The notes under the pieces were generated by a model. That model saw only the letters and a program-made list of their open reading frames with translations, made no database searches and was not told where the DNA came from. The translations under genes were made by a program, and so were the position numbers. Below are positions 26,446 to 34,928 of a DNA stretch of 64,000 nt, one piece after another. Each line of letters starts with the position of its first letter. Positions within the stretch are counted from its first letter, which is position 1. The stretch is from the NCBI GenBank assembly GCA_964555645.1, contig CAZKTA010000006.1, positions 62,001 to 126,000 on the forward strand. The letters are read 5' to 3'. The DNA is from DTLC01 sp964555645. Lineage in GTDB: Bacteria; Verrucomicrobiota; Verrucomicrobiia; Limisphaerales; DTLC01.

Positions 26446-26517
26446 GGGTGCGGTTGTCTAAGCGGGTGACCCCGCACAGGAGAGCCAGATTGGGAGCAAG
26501 GCTATTCAACCGCACCC
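26446..26517 (+). ncRNA. Structured RNA candidate, SRP-RNA-like
   Basis: A perfect 11-bp terminal stem GGGTGCGGTTG/CAACCGCACCC encloses 50 bases that include GCGGGTGACCCCGC, CAGG and GGGAGCAAGG in that order. Small bacterial SRP RNAs read GGTGAACCCCGCCAGG, a GGAA tetraloop, then GGGAGCAAGG, so most of the conserved order is present. The GGAA tetraloop itself is replaced by AGAGCCAGATT, which is a serious mismatch. It is therefore either a diverged or degenerate SRP RNA or an unrelated structured RNA. It sits four bases beyond the stop of the convergent NYN gene. The strand is inferred from the SRP similarity. Confidence 0.45.
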
Positions 26518-26520
26518 GAC

Positions 26521-26994
26521 CTATTTTGTATCCGGCCGTTTGAATTTTGCAAGCTCGCGTTTGTTGACGCGTTTAATGTTGTCTTGCATTTGTGCAACGG
26601 CATCTTCCATCATGCGAATGAAGTGTTGGCAGCCGATTGTCATGCCGCCTAGGGCAACGACAGTTTGTTGTTCGGCACGGTCGTCTGTGACAACCAAGAC
26701 TTCGCCGTACTCAAGCAGCCTGTGTGTTGCGCGTTCGATAAGTTCATCTGCAGTTTTACCTGCTCGAGAGAACAGCACCTCGACTCCCGGCGTTGAAAGG
26801 TCAGCCGTATTACTGAGCTTGCCTGTGCCATCGAAAAACACCGAAATCGGAGTGCCAGTGGCATCATGGTACTGCGTCAACCAGCGAACAAGCTCAGCAC
26901 GCGCAGCTTCTGTGTGTGGTGGTTGCCTAACTGCAATGCCCGACAATTTGTGCAGCAGACTGTAGCCGTCAATCAAAATACGTGCCAGCGGCAT
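26521..26994 (-). CDS. NYN-domain nuclease (YacP/Rae1-like)
   Basis: A 157-residue single-domain PIN/NYN protein. It begins MPLARILIDGYSLLHKLSGI, with the first catalytic aspartate in IDGYSLL. TPISVFFDGTGKLSN and VEVLFSRAGKTADELIERAT supply the next acidic residues, and VLVVTDDRAEQQTV gives the TDD motif. YacP-type proteins are ribosome-associated endoribonucleases in Bacillus; the target here is unknown. It is on the same strand as the dus gene with about 450 bases between. Confidence 0.85.
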   Translation of the reverse strand: MPLARILIDGYSLLHKLSGIAVRQPPHTEAARAELVRWLTQYHDATGTPISVFFDGTGKLSNTADLSTPGVEVLFSRAGKTADELIERATHRLLEYGEVLVVTDDRAEQQTVVALGGMTIGCQHFIRMMEDAVAQMQDNIKRVNKRELAKFKRPDTK

Positions 26995-27102
26995 GGCAAA
27001 ATCCTACCATCGCATGCCTTGCGATTGAAACCGAATTTTCGGGCTTTTTCACGTTGCCTAGCCTCGCTGTTTTGGTACATTTAATTGACCGAACTTCAGT
27101 AA

Positions 27103-28467
27103 ATGAACTTGTACCGGGTAAAAGTAATTGCGTTGGCAAGTCTTGTAGCCGGGTTGGTCTGCGCAGTTGGTAGTGACGGGCCAAGTACAAACGGGCCTGT
27201 TTTAGAGTCGCAGCCGCAAAAGCAACCGGGCGATGTAGTGCGCACGCGCGTCGGCTTGATTAAGGTCGAAGGTGTAATTGGCCCGGCTACAGCAGGCTAC
27301 ATCAAGCGCGCCATTACGCGTGCTGAGCGCGAGCAGATGCAGTGTTTGATCATTCAACTAGACACACCCGGTGGGCTGCTTGACTCGACGAAGGTGATTG
27401 TTCAACGGTTCTTAGCAGCGAATGTGCCTGTGGTGGTTTATGTTGCACCTGCCGGGGCGCATGCTGCCAGTGCGGGCTGTTTCATCACGCTGGCAGCCGA
27501 TGTGGCGGCGATGGCACCCGCAACAAGTATTGGCGCAGCGCATCCGGTTACAATTGGCGGGCCGACTGGCGAGAGCGAAAAACAGGACGAGGTAATGAAA
27601 CAGAAGCTCGAGAACTATGCAGTGAGCTTCATCGAGACGATTGCATCGAAACGCAAACGCAATGTTGAATGGGCAAAAGCCTCTGTAAAAGAAAGTGCGG
27701 CCTTACCGGCAGAAAAAGCACTCGCAACGAATGTAATAGACATCATCGCTAAAGATCTGCCCGATCTGTTAAGACAGCTCGACGGCTGGAATGTAAACGG
27801 TAAGGTTATCAAGACTGCCGAGGCAGAAATTGTTGAGATTGGCATGTTACCGCGCGAGAAAGTGTTTCAGCTGTTAGGCAGACCCGAGGTGATGTTTATT
27901 TTAATGCTGATAGCCATTTACGGGATCATAGCCGAGTTGAATAATCCGGGTGCAATTTTCCCAGGCGTAGTAGGCGCCATTGCGCTAATCTTGGCACTTT
28001 ACATGGCGGCGATATTGCCGATCAACATAGCCGGTGTAGCACTGATAGTGCTTGCAATTGGCTTGTTTATAGCAGAGGTGTATGCCACATCCCACGGTGT
28101 GCTGACGGTGGGTGGGATAGTGTCATTTTTCTTGGGCGCTTTGATGTTATTTGATCGGGCCGAGCCGGCTTACCGGTTGTCGCTCTCGATCATTGTGCCT
28201 GCAACGGTTGTGACGGCGCTGTTTTTTATTTTTGTGATCGGGGCGGGGTTGCGTGCGCAACTGTTGCCCGTTCGCGCAGGCCGTGAGGCAATGGTGGGCA
28301 AGGTAGTGCGTGCACTTGAGCCGATTGACGTAACCGGCGGTCGTGTGTTTATTGAAGGCGAATACTGGAACGCTGTCAGCGAAGTGCCGATTGAGAAAGG
28401 GCAGCCCGTCGAGATCGTGGCGATCGATGGGCTAACGCTAAAAGTTAAACCAAAAGACAAACAATAA
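27103..28467 (+). CDS. nfeD: NfeD-like membrane serine protease
   Basis: A 454-residue NfeD1b-type protein. It has an N-terminal signal segment (residues 3-22) and a ClpP-fold protease domain: VEGVIGPATAGYIKRAI, LIIQLDTPGGLLDSTK, then AASAGCFITLAADVAAMAP with the predicted catalytic serine and the oxyanion region, and ATSIGAAHPV. The lysine of the Ser-Lys dyad probably lies in KRKRNVEWAKASVKE. Four or five membrane segments follow from about residue 255, and a C-terminal OB-fold NfeD domain ends VEIVAIDGLTLKVKPK. It is nine bases from the slipin gene; NfeD cleaves the stomatin partner in studied archaeal pairs. Confidence 0.93.
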   Translation: MNLYRVKVIALASLVAGLVCAVGSDGPSTNGPVLESQPQKQPGDVVRTRVGLIKVEGVIGPATAGYIKRAITRAEREQMQCLIIQLDTPGGLLDSTKVIVQRFLAANVPVVVYVAPAGAHAASAGCFITLAADVAAMAPATSIGAAHPVTIGGPTGESEKQDEVMKQKLENYAVSFIETIASKRKRNVEWAKASVKESAALPAEKALATNVIDIIAKDLPDLLRQLDGWNVNGKVIKTAEAEIVEIGMLPREKVFQLLGRPEVMFILMLIAIYGIIAELNNPGAIFPGVVGAIALILALYMAAILPINIAGVALIVLAIGLFIAEVYATSHGVLTVGGIVSFFLGALMLFDRAEPAYRLSLSIIVPATVVTALFFIFVIGAGLRAQLLPVRAGREAMVGKVVRALEPIDVTGGRVFIEGEYWNAVSEVPIEKGQPVEIVAIDGLTLKVKPKDKQ

Positions 28468-28476
28468 CTTGAACCT

Positions 28477-29271
28477 ATGGACATACTAAATGCGTTGATT
28501 GGAAAATTGAGTGGCTGGGTATTGGCATTGATCATACTCGCGATTTTTGTGCTGCCGCAGGCGGTGAAAATCCTGCGCGAGTACGAGCGCGGTGTGATCT
28601 TCAGGCTCGGCAAATTGCACAAACGCGGCGCAAAAGGACCGGGATTAATCCTGCTGATACCGTTCATTGATAAGATGGTAAAAGTTGACCTGCGCGTGGT
28701 GACAATTGACGTTGCTAAACAGGAGGTGATGACACGCGACAACGTGCCTGTGACAGTAGACGCTGTTGTTTACTTCCGGATCATAGACCCGGTTGCGTCT
28801 GTAATCAAAGTTGAGAACTACTGGAAGGCAACGTCGCTCATTGCGCAGACAACATTACGGAGTGTGCTCGGGCAGGCAGAACTGGACGAGCTTTTGTCGC
28901 ATCGCGACAAGATCAACCAGAAATTACAGGAGATAATTGATCGCCAGACCGATCCGTGGGGTGTTAAGGTCACGGCCGTTGAAGTAAAAGATGTCGTGTT
29001 GCCAGACGGCATGAAACGTGCAATGGCCAAACAGGCCGAGGCCGAACGCGAACGCCGTGCCAAGATTGTCAATGCCGAGGGCGAATTTCAGGCGGCGGAA
29101 AAGATGGTCCAGGCTGCACAAATGATTTCAAAGGAACCGATTGCACTGCAGTTGCGGTTCCTGCAAACAATGCGCGAGATTTCAGCCGAGCACAATACAA
29201 CCACGTTTTTACCTGTGCCGATTGACTTGTTTGCGCCTTTCATGAAGAGAGCCGACCAAGGCCAAAAATAG
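28477..29271 (+). CDS. Slipin (stomatin-like SPFH membrane protein)
   Basis: A 264-residue SPFH/band 7 protein, partner of NfeD upstream. An N-terminal membrane segment (ALIILAIFVLPQAVKIL, about residues 16-32) is followed by EYERGVIFRLGKLHKRGAKG, the classic stomatin start. VDLRVVTIDVAKQEVMTRDN and VKVTAVEVKDVVLPDGMKRA with AMAKQAEAERERRAKIVNAE mark the SPFH core and the coiled-coil region. It probably forms oligomeric rings in membrane microdomains. Confidence 0.94.
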   Translation: MDILNALIGKLSGWVLALIILAIFVLPQAVKILREYERGVIFRLGKLHKRGAKGPGLILLIPFIDKMVKVDLRVVTIDVAKQEVMTRDNVPVTVDAVVYFRIIDPVASVIKVENYWKATSLIAQTTLRSVLGQAELDELLSHRDKINQKLQEIIDRQTDPWGVKVTAVEVKDVVLPDGMKRAMAKQAEAERERRAKIVNAEGEFQAAEKMVQAAQMISKEPIALQLRFLQTMREISAEHNTTTFLPVPIDLFAPFMKRADQGQK

Positions 29272-29427
29272 ATGGGGCTTGCCAGGGAACGAGCTGTGCT
29301 CGCGCTTGGGAGGATTGCGACCGGTTGACTTGACGCAGCCGGTCGAGGCGATTATCAGTTAAATGGAGATTGAAGGAGGCGTTCGATTCGGGAAATCGTA
29401 TCGAAGTTACCGATAAGCGTTTTGCCC

Positions 29428-29673
29428 ATGCCGCTTTACGAGTACGAACCTTGTGATGGTAACTGTCCAATTTGCGGTGGGCGCTTCACCGTACACAGGC
29501 CGGTTAACGCGCCTGAGCTGACGCATTGTCCAGTCTGCAAAAAACCGGTACGCAAAGTGATCTCGCTGTTTAATACGCCCACAAAACTCAAACCTCTGTC
29601 AATCTCAGACGCGAAACGGGCTGGGTTTACTGTGCTAAAGCGAATCGGCAAGGGCGAATATGAACGACAATGA
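29428..29673 (+). CDS. FmdB-like zinc-ribbon protein
   Basis: An 81-residue protein starting MPLYEYEPCDGNCPICGGRF, the FmdB-family pattern (MPxYEY then CxxC). The second pair is HCPVCKKPVRKVIS. Two CxxC knuckles would bind one zinc. The role of these putative regulators is not established. The start ATG 29428 is preferred to an in-frame TTG six bases upstream. A second family member lies at 61914. Confidence 0.85.
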   Translation: MPLYEYEPCDGNCPICGGRFTVHRPVNAPELTHCPVCKKPVRKVISLFNTPTKLKPLSISDAKRAGFTVLKRIGKGEYERQ

Positions 29674-29863
29674 GCAAGCCGTTAGACGTGCGAAAGCAAA
29701 ATCGTCCCTTGCGGTTGCTTGTCGCAAAACGCACCCTGTAGCAACAAAATCATTCTGCATTGCACGTGTGTTATGCCATTATTTTGTCGGACTGTGGACG
29801 TCGGGTTTAGACACCGCGCACACCTTGGTGCATTTGACGAATGATTAGGTTTTGTCGGCGGGT

Positions 29864-30142
29864 ATGGAACGAAAACGAATGCAGATCTTTTATTCGGGCT
29901 ATGTCCAAGGCGTCGGGTTCCGGTACACAGCAAAGTCAGTTGCTACAGGGTTCGAAGTTGTAGGGTATGTGCGGAATCTCGCCGATGGTCGTGTTGAGCT
30001 TGTTGCCGAGGGCGCAAAAGACGAGCTCGAAGCATTTCGTCGAGCGATTCGAGACGCTGGTTTGGGGCATTTCATTCGGGACGAACAGGTTATTTGGAGT
30101 GAAGCTGAAGGTGGATTTCGCGGCTTTCAGATAGTAAGATAA
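29864..30142 (+). CDS. Acylphosphatase
   Basis: A 92-residue enzyme that hydrolyses acyl phosphates such as carbamoyl phosphate. The signature MQIFYSGYVQGVGFRYTAKS carries the phosphate-binding GxVQGVGFR with the catalytic arginine. GYVRNLADGRVELVAEG carries the conserved asparagine (VRN). The start is ATG 29864; ATG 29879 is possible and would fit the usual family length equally well. It is seven bases from the phosphoesterase gene downstream, so likely co-transcribed. Confidence 0.92.
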   Translation: MERKRMQIFYSGYVQGVGFRYTAKSVATGFEVVGYVRNLADGRVELVAEGAKDELEAFRRAIRDAGLGHFIRDEQVIWSEAEGGFRGFQIVR

Positions 30143-30148
30143 AGGGAA

Positions 30149-30871
30149 ATGAAATTCGCCATCATAGCCGATATACATGGCAACCTTGAGGCACTTGAGG
30201 CTGTGCTTGAGGATATCAAGATCCAAAAGTGCACACACTTTGCCTGTCTGGGCGATATTGTCGGCTACAACGCTAATCCGCGTGAATGCCTTGAGATCAT
30301 TCGCAAGATGGGTATCCCGTGCGTGAAGGGCAACCACGATGAATACTGCTCGACCGACGGGCCGCTGGCAGATTTCAACCCGTACGCAGCGCAAGCGGTT
30401 AACTGGACACGGCGCCAGTTGACCGAGGATGACAAAAAATGGCTGCGCGAGCTTAAGTACGTGCGGATGGTTAAAAACTTCACCATTGTCCATGCCACAC
30501 TTGATGAGCCTGACCGGTGGGGGTACGTGTTCGACAGACTTGCTGCAGCAGCAAACTTCCCGTATCAGAACACATCGGTTTGTTTCTTCGGTCACACGCA
30601 TGTGCCGCTGGCTTTCGTGCGCGATACAGTTGTACGGGGTGGCACATATTCAAAGTTCAAGGTCGAGCCGGGCAAGAAGTATTTCGTAAATGTCGGTGCA
30701 GTTGGGCAACCACGCGATAACAATCCCAAGGCAGCCTACGTTATTTACGATACGCATGATGGCACAATCGAGTTGCGTCGGGTTGACTACGACATTGCAA
30801 AAGCACAACGCAAAGTCCTCGAAGCCGGGCTGCCAGAGCGACTTGCTGAGCGGCTTGCTTTCGGCAGGTAA
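30149..30871 (+). CDS. Metallophosphoesterase (YfcE/MJ0936-like)
   Basis: A 240-residue calcineurin-like phosphoesterase. All metal-site motifs are present in order: MKFAIIADIHGNLEALEAVL (DxH), ACLGDIVGYNANP (GD), VKGNHDEYC (GNHD), FTIVHATLDEP (H) and CFFGHTHVPLAF (GHTH). The family includes phosphodiesterases of mixed specificity, so the substrate cannot be told from sequence. Close to the acylphosphatase gene. Confidence 0.92.
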   Translation: MKFAIIADIHGNLEALEAVLEDIKIQKCTHFACLGDIVGYNANPRECLEIIRKMGIPCVKGNHDEYCSTDGPLADFNPYAAQAVNWTRRQLTEDDKKWLRELKYVRMVKNFTIVHATLDEPDRWGYVFDRLAAAANFPYQNTSVCFFGHTHVPLAFVRDTVVRGGTYSKFKVEPGKKYFVNVGAVGQPRDNNPKAAYVIYDTHDGTIELRRVDYDIAKAQRKVLEAGLPERLAERLAFGR

Positions 30872-30953
30872 ACTCCAAGGGGCAAGCCCGGTCCGCACAC
30901 ATGCCGGCAGCAGGTAAACCGCAGGTTATGGCTCGGCTCACTGTGCCTTACAA

Positions 30954-31979
30954 TTGAAAGTTTTTATACTCAAACCCAGTTCACTTGGTGATGTTGTGCA
31001 GGCGCTGCCGGTGTTGCGCCTGTTGAAACTGCACCGGCCACACAGCCAGATTTACTGGTGGCTGGATTCGGCCTTGTTACCCCTGTTCGAACGTGATCCT
31101 GACCTTGCGGGTATTGTGCCATTCGAGCGTCGCAACTGGGCTGCGCCAACGCAGTTAAAAAAACTCTGGAATACAGTCCAATGGTTGCGCGCACAACAGT
31201 TTGATCTTGTCATTGACCTGCAGTGCTTGGCTCGCAGCGGTGCGCTCGGTTGGTTGACCAATGCCAAGCTGTACGTTGGGCTGGACGAAAAACGCGAAGG
31301 CGCACGCGGGTTTTACGACCTTGCTGTCCGGCGGCCATCCTATTACACACATGCAATTGACTGGTATTTGGGCGTGTTGGACCTGTTGGATGTGCCGGTA
31401 CACTGGGATTTCGTTTGGTTACCCCACAGACCGGAAGTTACCGCCGCAGTGTGCGCCAAATGGCCAGTAACAGGACGCAAATTGATTTCGCTGTTGCCAG
31501 GTGCACGATGGCAAACCAAACGTTGGCCGATAACCAATTTTGCGGCGCTGATCAGAATTTTGGCCGATGAAAATCACGAGCTGTATTTTGCGATCTTGGG
31601 CGGTCAAGACGCAACCAACGCCGGCGCCGAGCTTGTGAATGCAGCGCCAGCCAGGTGTATTGACCTTACCGGTAAAACAACGTTGCCGGAAATGATCGAG
31701 TTGCTTCGGCTCAGTTCGGTTGTGGTGAGTAATGACACCGGCCCGATGCACGTTGCGGCAGCTCTTGGCAGACCTGTTGTAGCGCTGTTCGGCCCGACCG
31801 AGCCGCGTCGGACCGGGCCATACGGCCAACTCGAAAACGTGTTTCAGTCAAGGCTCGAGTGCGTGCCGTGCATGCGCGCAGTTTGCAGATATCGCGAGCA
31901 TTTGGCTTGTTTGCACGCCATTGCTGCTGAAGCAGTTGCTACCCGAGTGCGGCAACTACTCCAAAATGCAAACCCATAG
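30954..31979 (+). CDS. Glycosyltransferase family 9 (LPS heptosyltransferase-like)
   Basis: A 341-residue GT-B enzyme of family 9, which adds heptose to the lipopolysaccharide inner core from ADP-heptose. The start is TTG 30954, giving MKVFILKPSSLGDVVQALPV, the N-terminal motif of this family. The donor-site region reads VVVSNDTGPMHVAAALGRPV and then ALFGPTEPRRTGPYG. A GmhB-like gene for the heptose precursor pathway lies about 1 kb downstream on the other strand. WaaC, WaaF or a related transferase cannot be separated by eye. Confidence 0.88.
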   Translation: MKVFILKPSSLGDVVQALPVLRLLKLHRPHSQIYWWLDSALLPLFERDPDLAGIVPFERRNWAAPTQLKKLWNTVQWLRAQQFDLVIDLQCLARSGALGWLTNAKLYVGLDEKREGARGFYDLAVRRPSYYTHAIDWYLGVLDLLDVPVHWDFVWLPHRPEVTAAVCAKWPVTGRKLISLLPGARWQTKRWPITNFAALIRILADENHELYFAILGGQDATNAGAELVNAAPARCIDLTGKTTLPEMIELLRLSSVVVSNDTGPMHVAAALGRPVVALFGPTEPRRTGPYGQLENVFQSRLECVPCMRAVCRYREHLACLHAIAAEAVATRVRQLLQNANP

Positions 31980-32069
31980 CCCAAATGCAGACGGGTTTGT
32001 CTGCTGCGCACGGCAGCACCTGGAGTTTTTGTTTCTTGCCACCTGAGCCATCCGACTTAAAGTTGTTCC

Positions 32070-32936
32070 ATGCGACAGTACGGGTTTTACGTTGCGATAT
32101 TTGCTGCAGCAGTTTGTTGTGCTACGGCACAGGTGTCGGTCGAGGTCAAGCTTGAGCAGGAACAGTTCTTGCCGGGTGAACCTGTGCAAATTGCAGTTCG
32201 AATAACGAACCTTTCCGGCCAAGCGTTGCGGCTTGGTGAAACACCAGATTGGCTTGTGATTTCTGTCGAAAGCCGCGATGGGTTCATTGTGCCCAAGAAT
32301 GCCGATGTGCCTGTTGTCGGTCCATTTCTATTGCCAAGCGCGCGGGTTGCTACCAAACGACTCGAACTTACCCCGTATTTCAACCTGAGCAAACCGGCGC
32401 GCTATTCAGTCATCGCCACAGTGCAAATACCCGAATGGGACCAGGGCTTCTCGAGCAAACCGGTCTCGTTCGACATCGTCGAAGGCGCAAAACTTTGGGA
32501 ACGCGAGTTCGGTGTACCAAGCACAAACGGCCCACCCGAAGTCCGTAAGTACACACTGCAACAGGTCAATTACCTACAGCAGATCAAGCTCTACGTGCGT
32601 GTGAGCGACGCATCGAGCGCGAAGGTACACCGCGTGGTGTGTCTGGGACCAATTGTGTCGTTTGGCTATCCCCGCCCGGCGGTGGACAGACAAAGTAATC
32701 TGCATGTGCTGTTTCAGAGCGGCGCGCGTAGCTTTTCGTATTGTGTGGTTGACCCCGACGGCCGACTCATCAAGCAGGAGACACACGAGTACATCAGGAC
32801 ACGACCGAGGTTGATGGCAAGTTCTGATGGTGAAGTGACCGTTGTGGGCGGTGTGCGCCGGGCCGATCCGGCGGAACCGGCGCGCAAGCCGACCAACGCG
32901 CCGCCCACAAATACAATTAAGCCGGCCAACCCGTGA
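32070..32936 (+). CDS. Exported protein of unknown function
   Basis: A 288-residue protein with a signal peptide (MRQYGFYVAIFAAAVCCATA, cleavage near ATAQ). The first half looks like an immunoglobulin-like beta-sandwich (VKLEQEQFLPGEPVQIAVRI then TNLSGQALRL), a pattern found in periplasmic accessory proteins. The middle and C-terminal part has beta-strand character with no catalytic motif. The tail is rich in proline, threonine and alanine. I do not recognise the family. It stands alone after the heptosyltransferase. Confidence 0.7.
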   Translation: MRQYGFYVAIFAAAVCCATAQVSVEVKLEQEQFLPGEPVQIAVRITNLSGQALRLGETPDWLVISVESRDGFIVPKNADVPVVGPFLLPSARVATKRLELTPYFNLSKPARYSVIATVQIPEWDQGFSSKPVSFDIVEGAKLWEREFGVPSTNGPPEVRKYTLQQVNYLQQIKLYVRVSDASSAKVHRVVCLGPIVSFGYPRPAVDRQSNLHVLFQSGARSFSYCVVDPDGRLIKQETHEYIRTRPRLMASSDGEVTVVGGVRRADPAEPARKPTNAPPTNTIKPANP

Positions 32937-32949
32937 GCGGCTGGCCGGC
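32921..32949. terminator. Hairpin at the end of the exported-protein gene
   Basis: A perfect 8-bp stem GCCGGCCA/TGGCCGGC spans the stop codon. It lies between convergent genes. No T-run follows directly, so terminator activity is uncertain. Confidence 0.4.
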
Positions 32950-32976
32950 CCTGACACCCCCTGCCTCCCTGGCGTC

Positions 32977-33546
32977 TTAAATTTTTTTCGCCGTCACACG
33001 GCCGCCGCCGGAAATTTGCAGTATCTTTCCAACCACACTTTCAAGGTCGCTGAAAAGAAAATCATGGTGTGCGCCCTTTATCCACGGCGAACGCACCAGC
33101 ACGGATGTGCACCCGGCCAAACGCGCGGCTTCTGCGTCCTGCCATTTGTCACTGACAACAAATGACCTTTCCAAGTCAAGATGCCACTTGAAGGCCGCTT
33201 CCAGCAACAGACCCGGACGCGGTTTGCGACACGGACAATCGTCAAGCTCATCGTGTGGACAAACCATGATGTCGTCCAAGGGCAACACACGGCGCAGCAG
33301 CGCATGCATTTGATCAAGCTCGCGTCGCGACTGGTAACCTCGGGCTAGACCCGGCTGATTTGTTGTGGCTATAAGTACAAAACCGGCCTGCTTGAGCTTT
33401 TGCAGCAATGGCCGAATGTTTTCCTTGATCCGGAACTGGGACAGTGTAAGCGGCGTGACAGGGTGCCGGTGTTCGATCTGCACCTCGTTCAGTATCCCGT
33501 CCCGTTCGAAAAATACGCCAGCTCTCATATGCTGCACAGTTGGCAA
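32977..33546 (-). CDS. HAD-IIIA hydrolase, GmhB-like, with altered nucleophile motif
   Basis: A 189-residue protein like D-glycero-D-manno-heptose-1,7-bisphosphate phosphatase. The overall pattern fits: RAGVFFERDGILNE, LIATTNQPGLARGY, MVCPHDELDDCPCRKPRPGL (the zinc-binding loop with Cys-Pro-His and Cys-x-Cys) and SFVVSDKWQDAEAARLAGC. The nucleophile position of the usual DRDGT motif is Glu (ERDGI), and the motif IV Asp pair SDxxxD is kept as SDKWQD. In HAD phosphatases the first Asp forms the phospho-intermediate, so activity is in doubt or the mechanism differs. Context with the heptosyltransferase supports LPS heptose synthesis. Confidence 0.8.
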   Translation of the reverse strand: MPTVQHMRAGVFFERDGILNEVQIEHRHPVTPLTLSQFRIKENIRPLLQKLKQAGFVLIATTNQPGLARGYQSRRELDQMHALLRRVLPLDDIMVCPHDELDDCPCRKPRPGLLLEAAFKWHLDLERSFVVSDKWQDAEAARLAGCTSVLVRSPWIKGAHHDFLFSDLESVVGKILQISGGGRVTAKKI

Positions 33547-33564
33547 GCATAAACCTAGCCGAGC

Positions 33565-33753
33565 TTGGATTCGGCACGCACATGGGTATTCTCAGGCGCG
33601 TATGAACCGCGGTTTATGGAGGAGCAACCAGGTCAGCTCAGGCATCTGGCTCGACCGCGTCAGCACGGCAAAATTCGCCTGTATTGCACGTTGGAATCGC
33701 CACTAATTGACACGGCTACTGAAAAATTATTGGGTCTTTTGCTGCCAAAGTAG
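33565..33753 (+). CDS. Hypothetical short protein
   Basis: A 62-codon frame starting at TTG 33565, divergent from the GmhB-like gene with an 18-base gap. It reads DSARTWVFSGAYEPRFMEEQ and GKIRLYCTLESPLIDTATEK, ending LLGLLLPK. The composition is even and protein-like over the whole length, but I do not know the family. It could be a genuine small gene or the end of a lost one. Confidence 0.35.
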   Translation: MDSARTWVFSGAYEPRFMEEQPGQLRHLARPRQHGKIRLYCTLESPLIDTATEKLLGLLLPK

Positions 33754-33809
33754 GCGCTTTTGTGCCAACCGTCCAACTTCAGTGCACTCTGTCCAAAAAG
33801 CGGCACAAT

Positions 33810-34928
33810 TTACCGGGTTAGGTCTGATGCATCCTTAATGCGCAATTGGAGTTGTCTGACGATTGGTTGGGCACGCGCAAGGGCATTTTGCTCTGTCTGG
33901 CCTGCAAATAAGCGCATCTGGACGCGGGCCGCTGCGACAGGTTCACCGTTACGGTCACGCAGCGGCATGATGACAACCACGGAAGATTTCGATTTTTGGT
34001 AATAGATCGTGCCCCGTTCAATCACGTCGCGCTCGGCGGCACCGCCTGTCTGGCCGATTTCCTGTTCGTTGTTGCTTGCGATTGTTCGTGGCTCAAGCGG
34101 TTCACCTTCCAGCACGTAGATTCTCAAGCCGAGCAACCGCGGATATTTCATCATTACGTCGCGGACCATTGTCTGTGCCTGGGCTTCTCGCGGTACATAA
34201 AAGATGCGCGTATCGGCAAAATAACTCACCGAATCTGACTTGGTCCAAAAACCGATCTTGCCGCTTGTAAAGCTGGTGTCTACTAGAGGCGGGATAACCT
34301 CTTTGCCGTTTAGCCGGCACTGGATTTGGTTGCCCTTGCACTCAACTGTAAGCTCATGCCACACACCAGTCGGAATTTCCATTTGCGGCCCGATCATCTC
34401 GCCGCGCTGGCCGTTGACAACCTTGTAAAACCTGAACGTTTTCCCGAGCGCACTTGCTCGCACAACGTAGAAGTTGTTTTCGTCCTGGATCCGAAAAGCG
34501 ATTCCGGCCATTTGCTCGACCTTACCACCGACAATTTTGAACCTGGTCGAGACTGTAAAATCTGAAAACGTCTCCTTTTCGTAAATCAACATCGGGAACC
34601 GTTCATCGGTTGTGTCTTGTGACAACTGCGCGAGCACAGCGCGTTTTGTGACTACAGGGGCATTTGTGCTCAGCGGCGTAAGCGCGCTGGGCGCATCGTC
34701 CAGTATAATCCGCCAGTCGCCCGGCGGACCGGAGCCGGCAACGGTGCTGCGAAACGCTGGTGGGGGTTGGCCAACCGGCATTTCGCCAAAGTCAAACGCA
34801 ATCTCGGCGCTTTCAACTACTCCCAGCCAACCCACCACCAGTAAAAAAGCGAGCCTACTCGCCACACGCCGCCGGTCACGGCCGAGCAAACCCGGGCAGT
34901 GCCGTCTCAGCCTCAGTTTATTTTTCAT
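33810..34928 (-). CDS. Secreted LamG/DUF1080-like beta-sandwich protein
   Basis: A 372-residue exported protein. The signal segment is RRVASRLAFLLVVGWLGVVE (about residues 20-39). The central part, with FSDFTVSTRFKIVGGKVEQM, AGIAFRIQDENNFYVVRASA and WHELTVECKGNQIQCRLNGK, has the fold pattern of concanavalin-like or 3-keto-disaccharide hydrolase (DUF1080) domains. The C-terminal third resembles a sensory or dCache-like tail but is not recognised. Its start overlaps the end of ilvB by 11 bases, so it is probably translated from the same mRNA, an odd partner for a biosynthetic gene. Confidence 0.7.
   Translation of the reverse strand: MKNKLRLRRHCPGLLGRDRRRVASRLAFLLVVGWLGVVESAEIAFDFGEMPVGQPPPAFRSTVAGSGPPGDWRIILDDAPSALTPLSTNAPVVTKRAVLAQLSQDTTDERFPMLIYEKETFSDFTVSTRFKIVGGKVEQMAGIAFRIQDENNFYVVRASALGKTFRFYKVVNGQRGEMIGPQMEIPTGVWHELTVECKGNQIQCRLNGKEVIPPLVDTSFTSGKIGFWTKSDSVSYFADTRIFYVPREAQAQTMVRDVMMKYPRLLGLRIYVLEGEPLEPRTIASNNEQEIGQTGGAAERDVIERGTIYYQKSKSSVVVIMPLRDRNGEPVAAARVQMRLFAGQTEQNALARAQPIVRQLQLRIKDASDLTR

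Noticed and set aside
26446..26517. A tRNA gene, because the length is 72 bases with a closed acceptor-like stem
   Set aside because: There is no T-arm TTCRANY sequence, no D-arm pattern and no anticodon stem in the right place.
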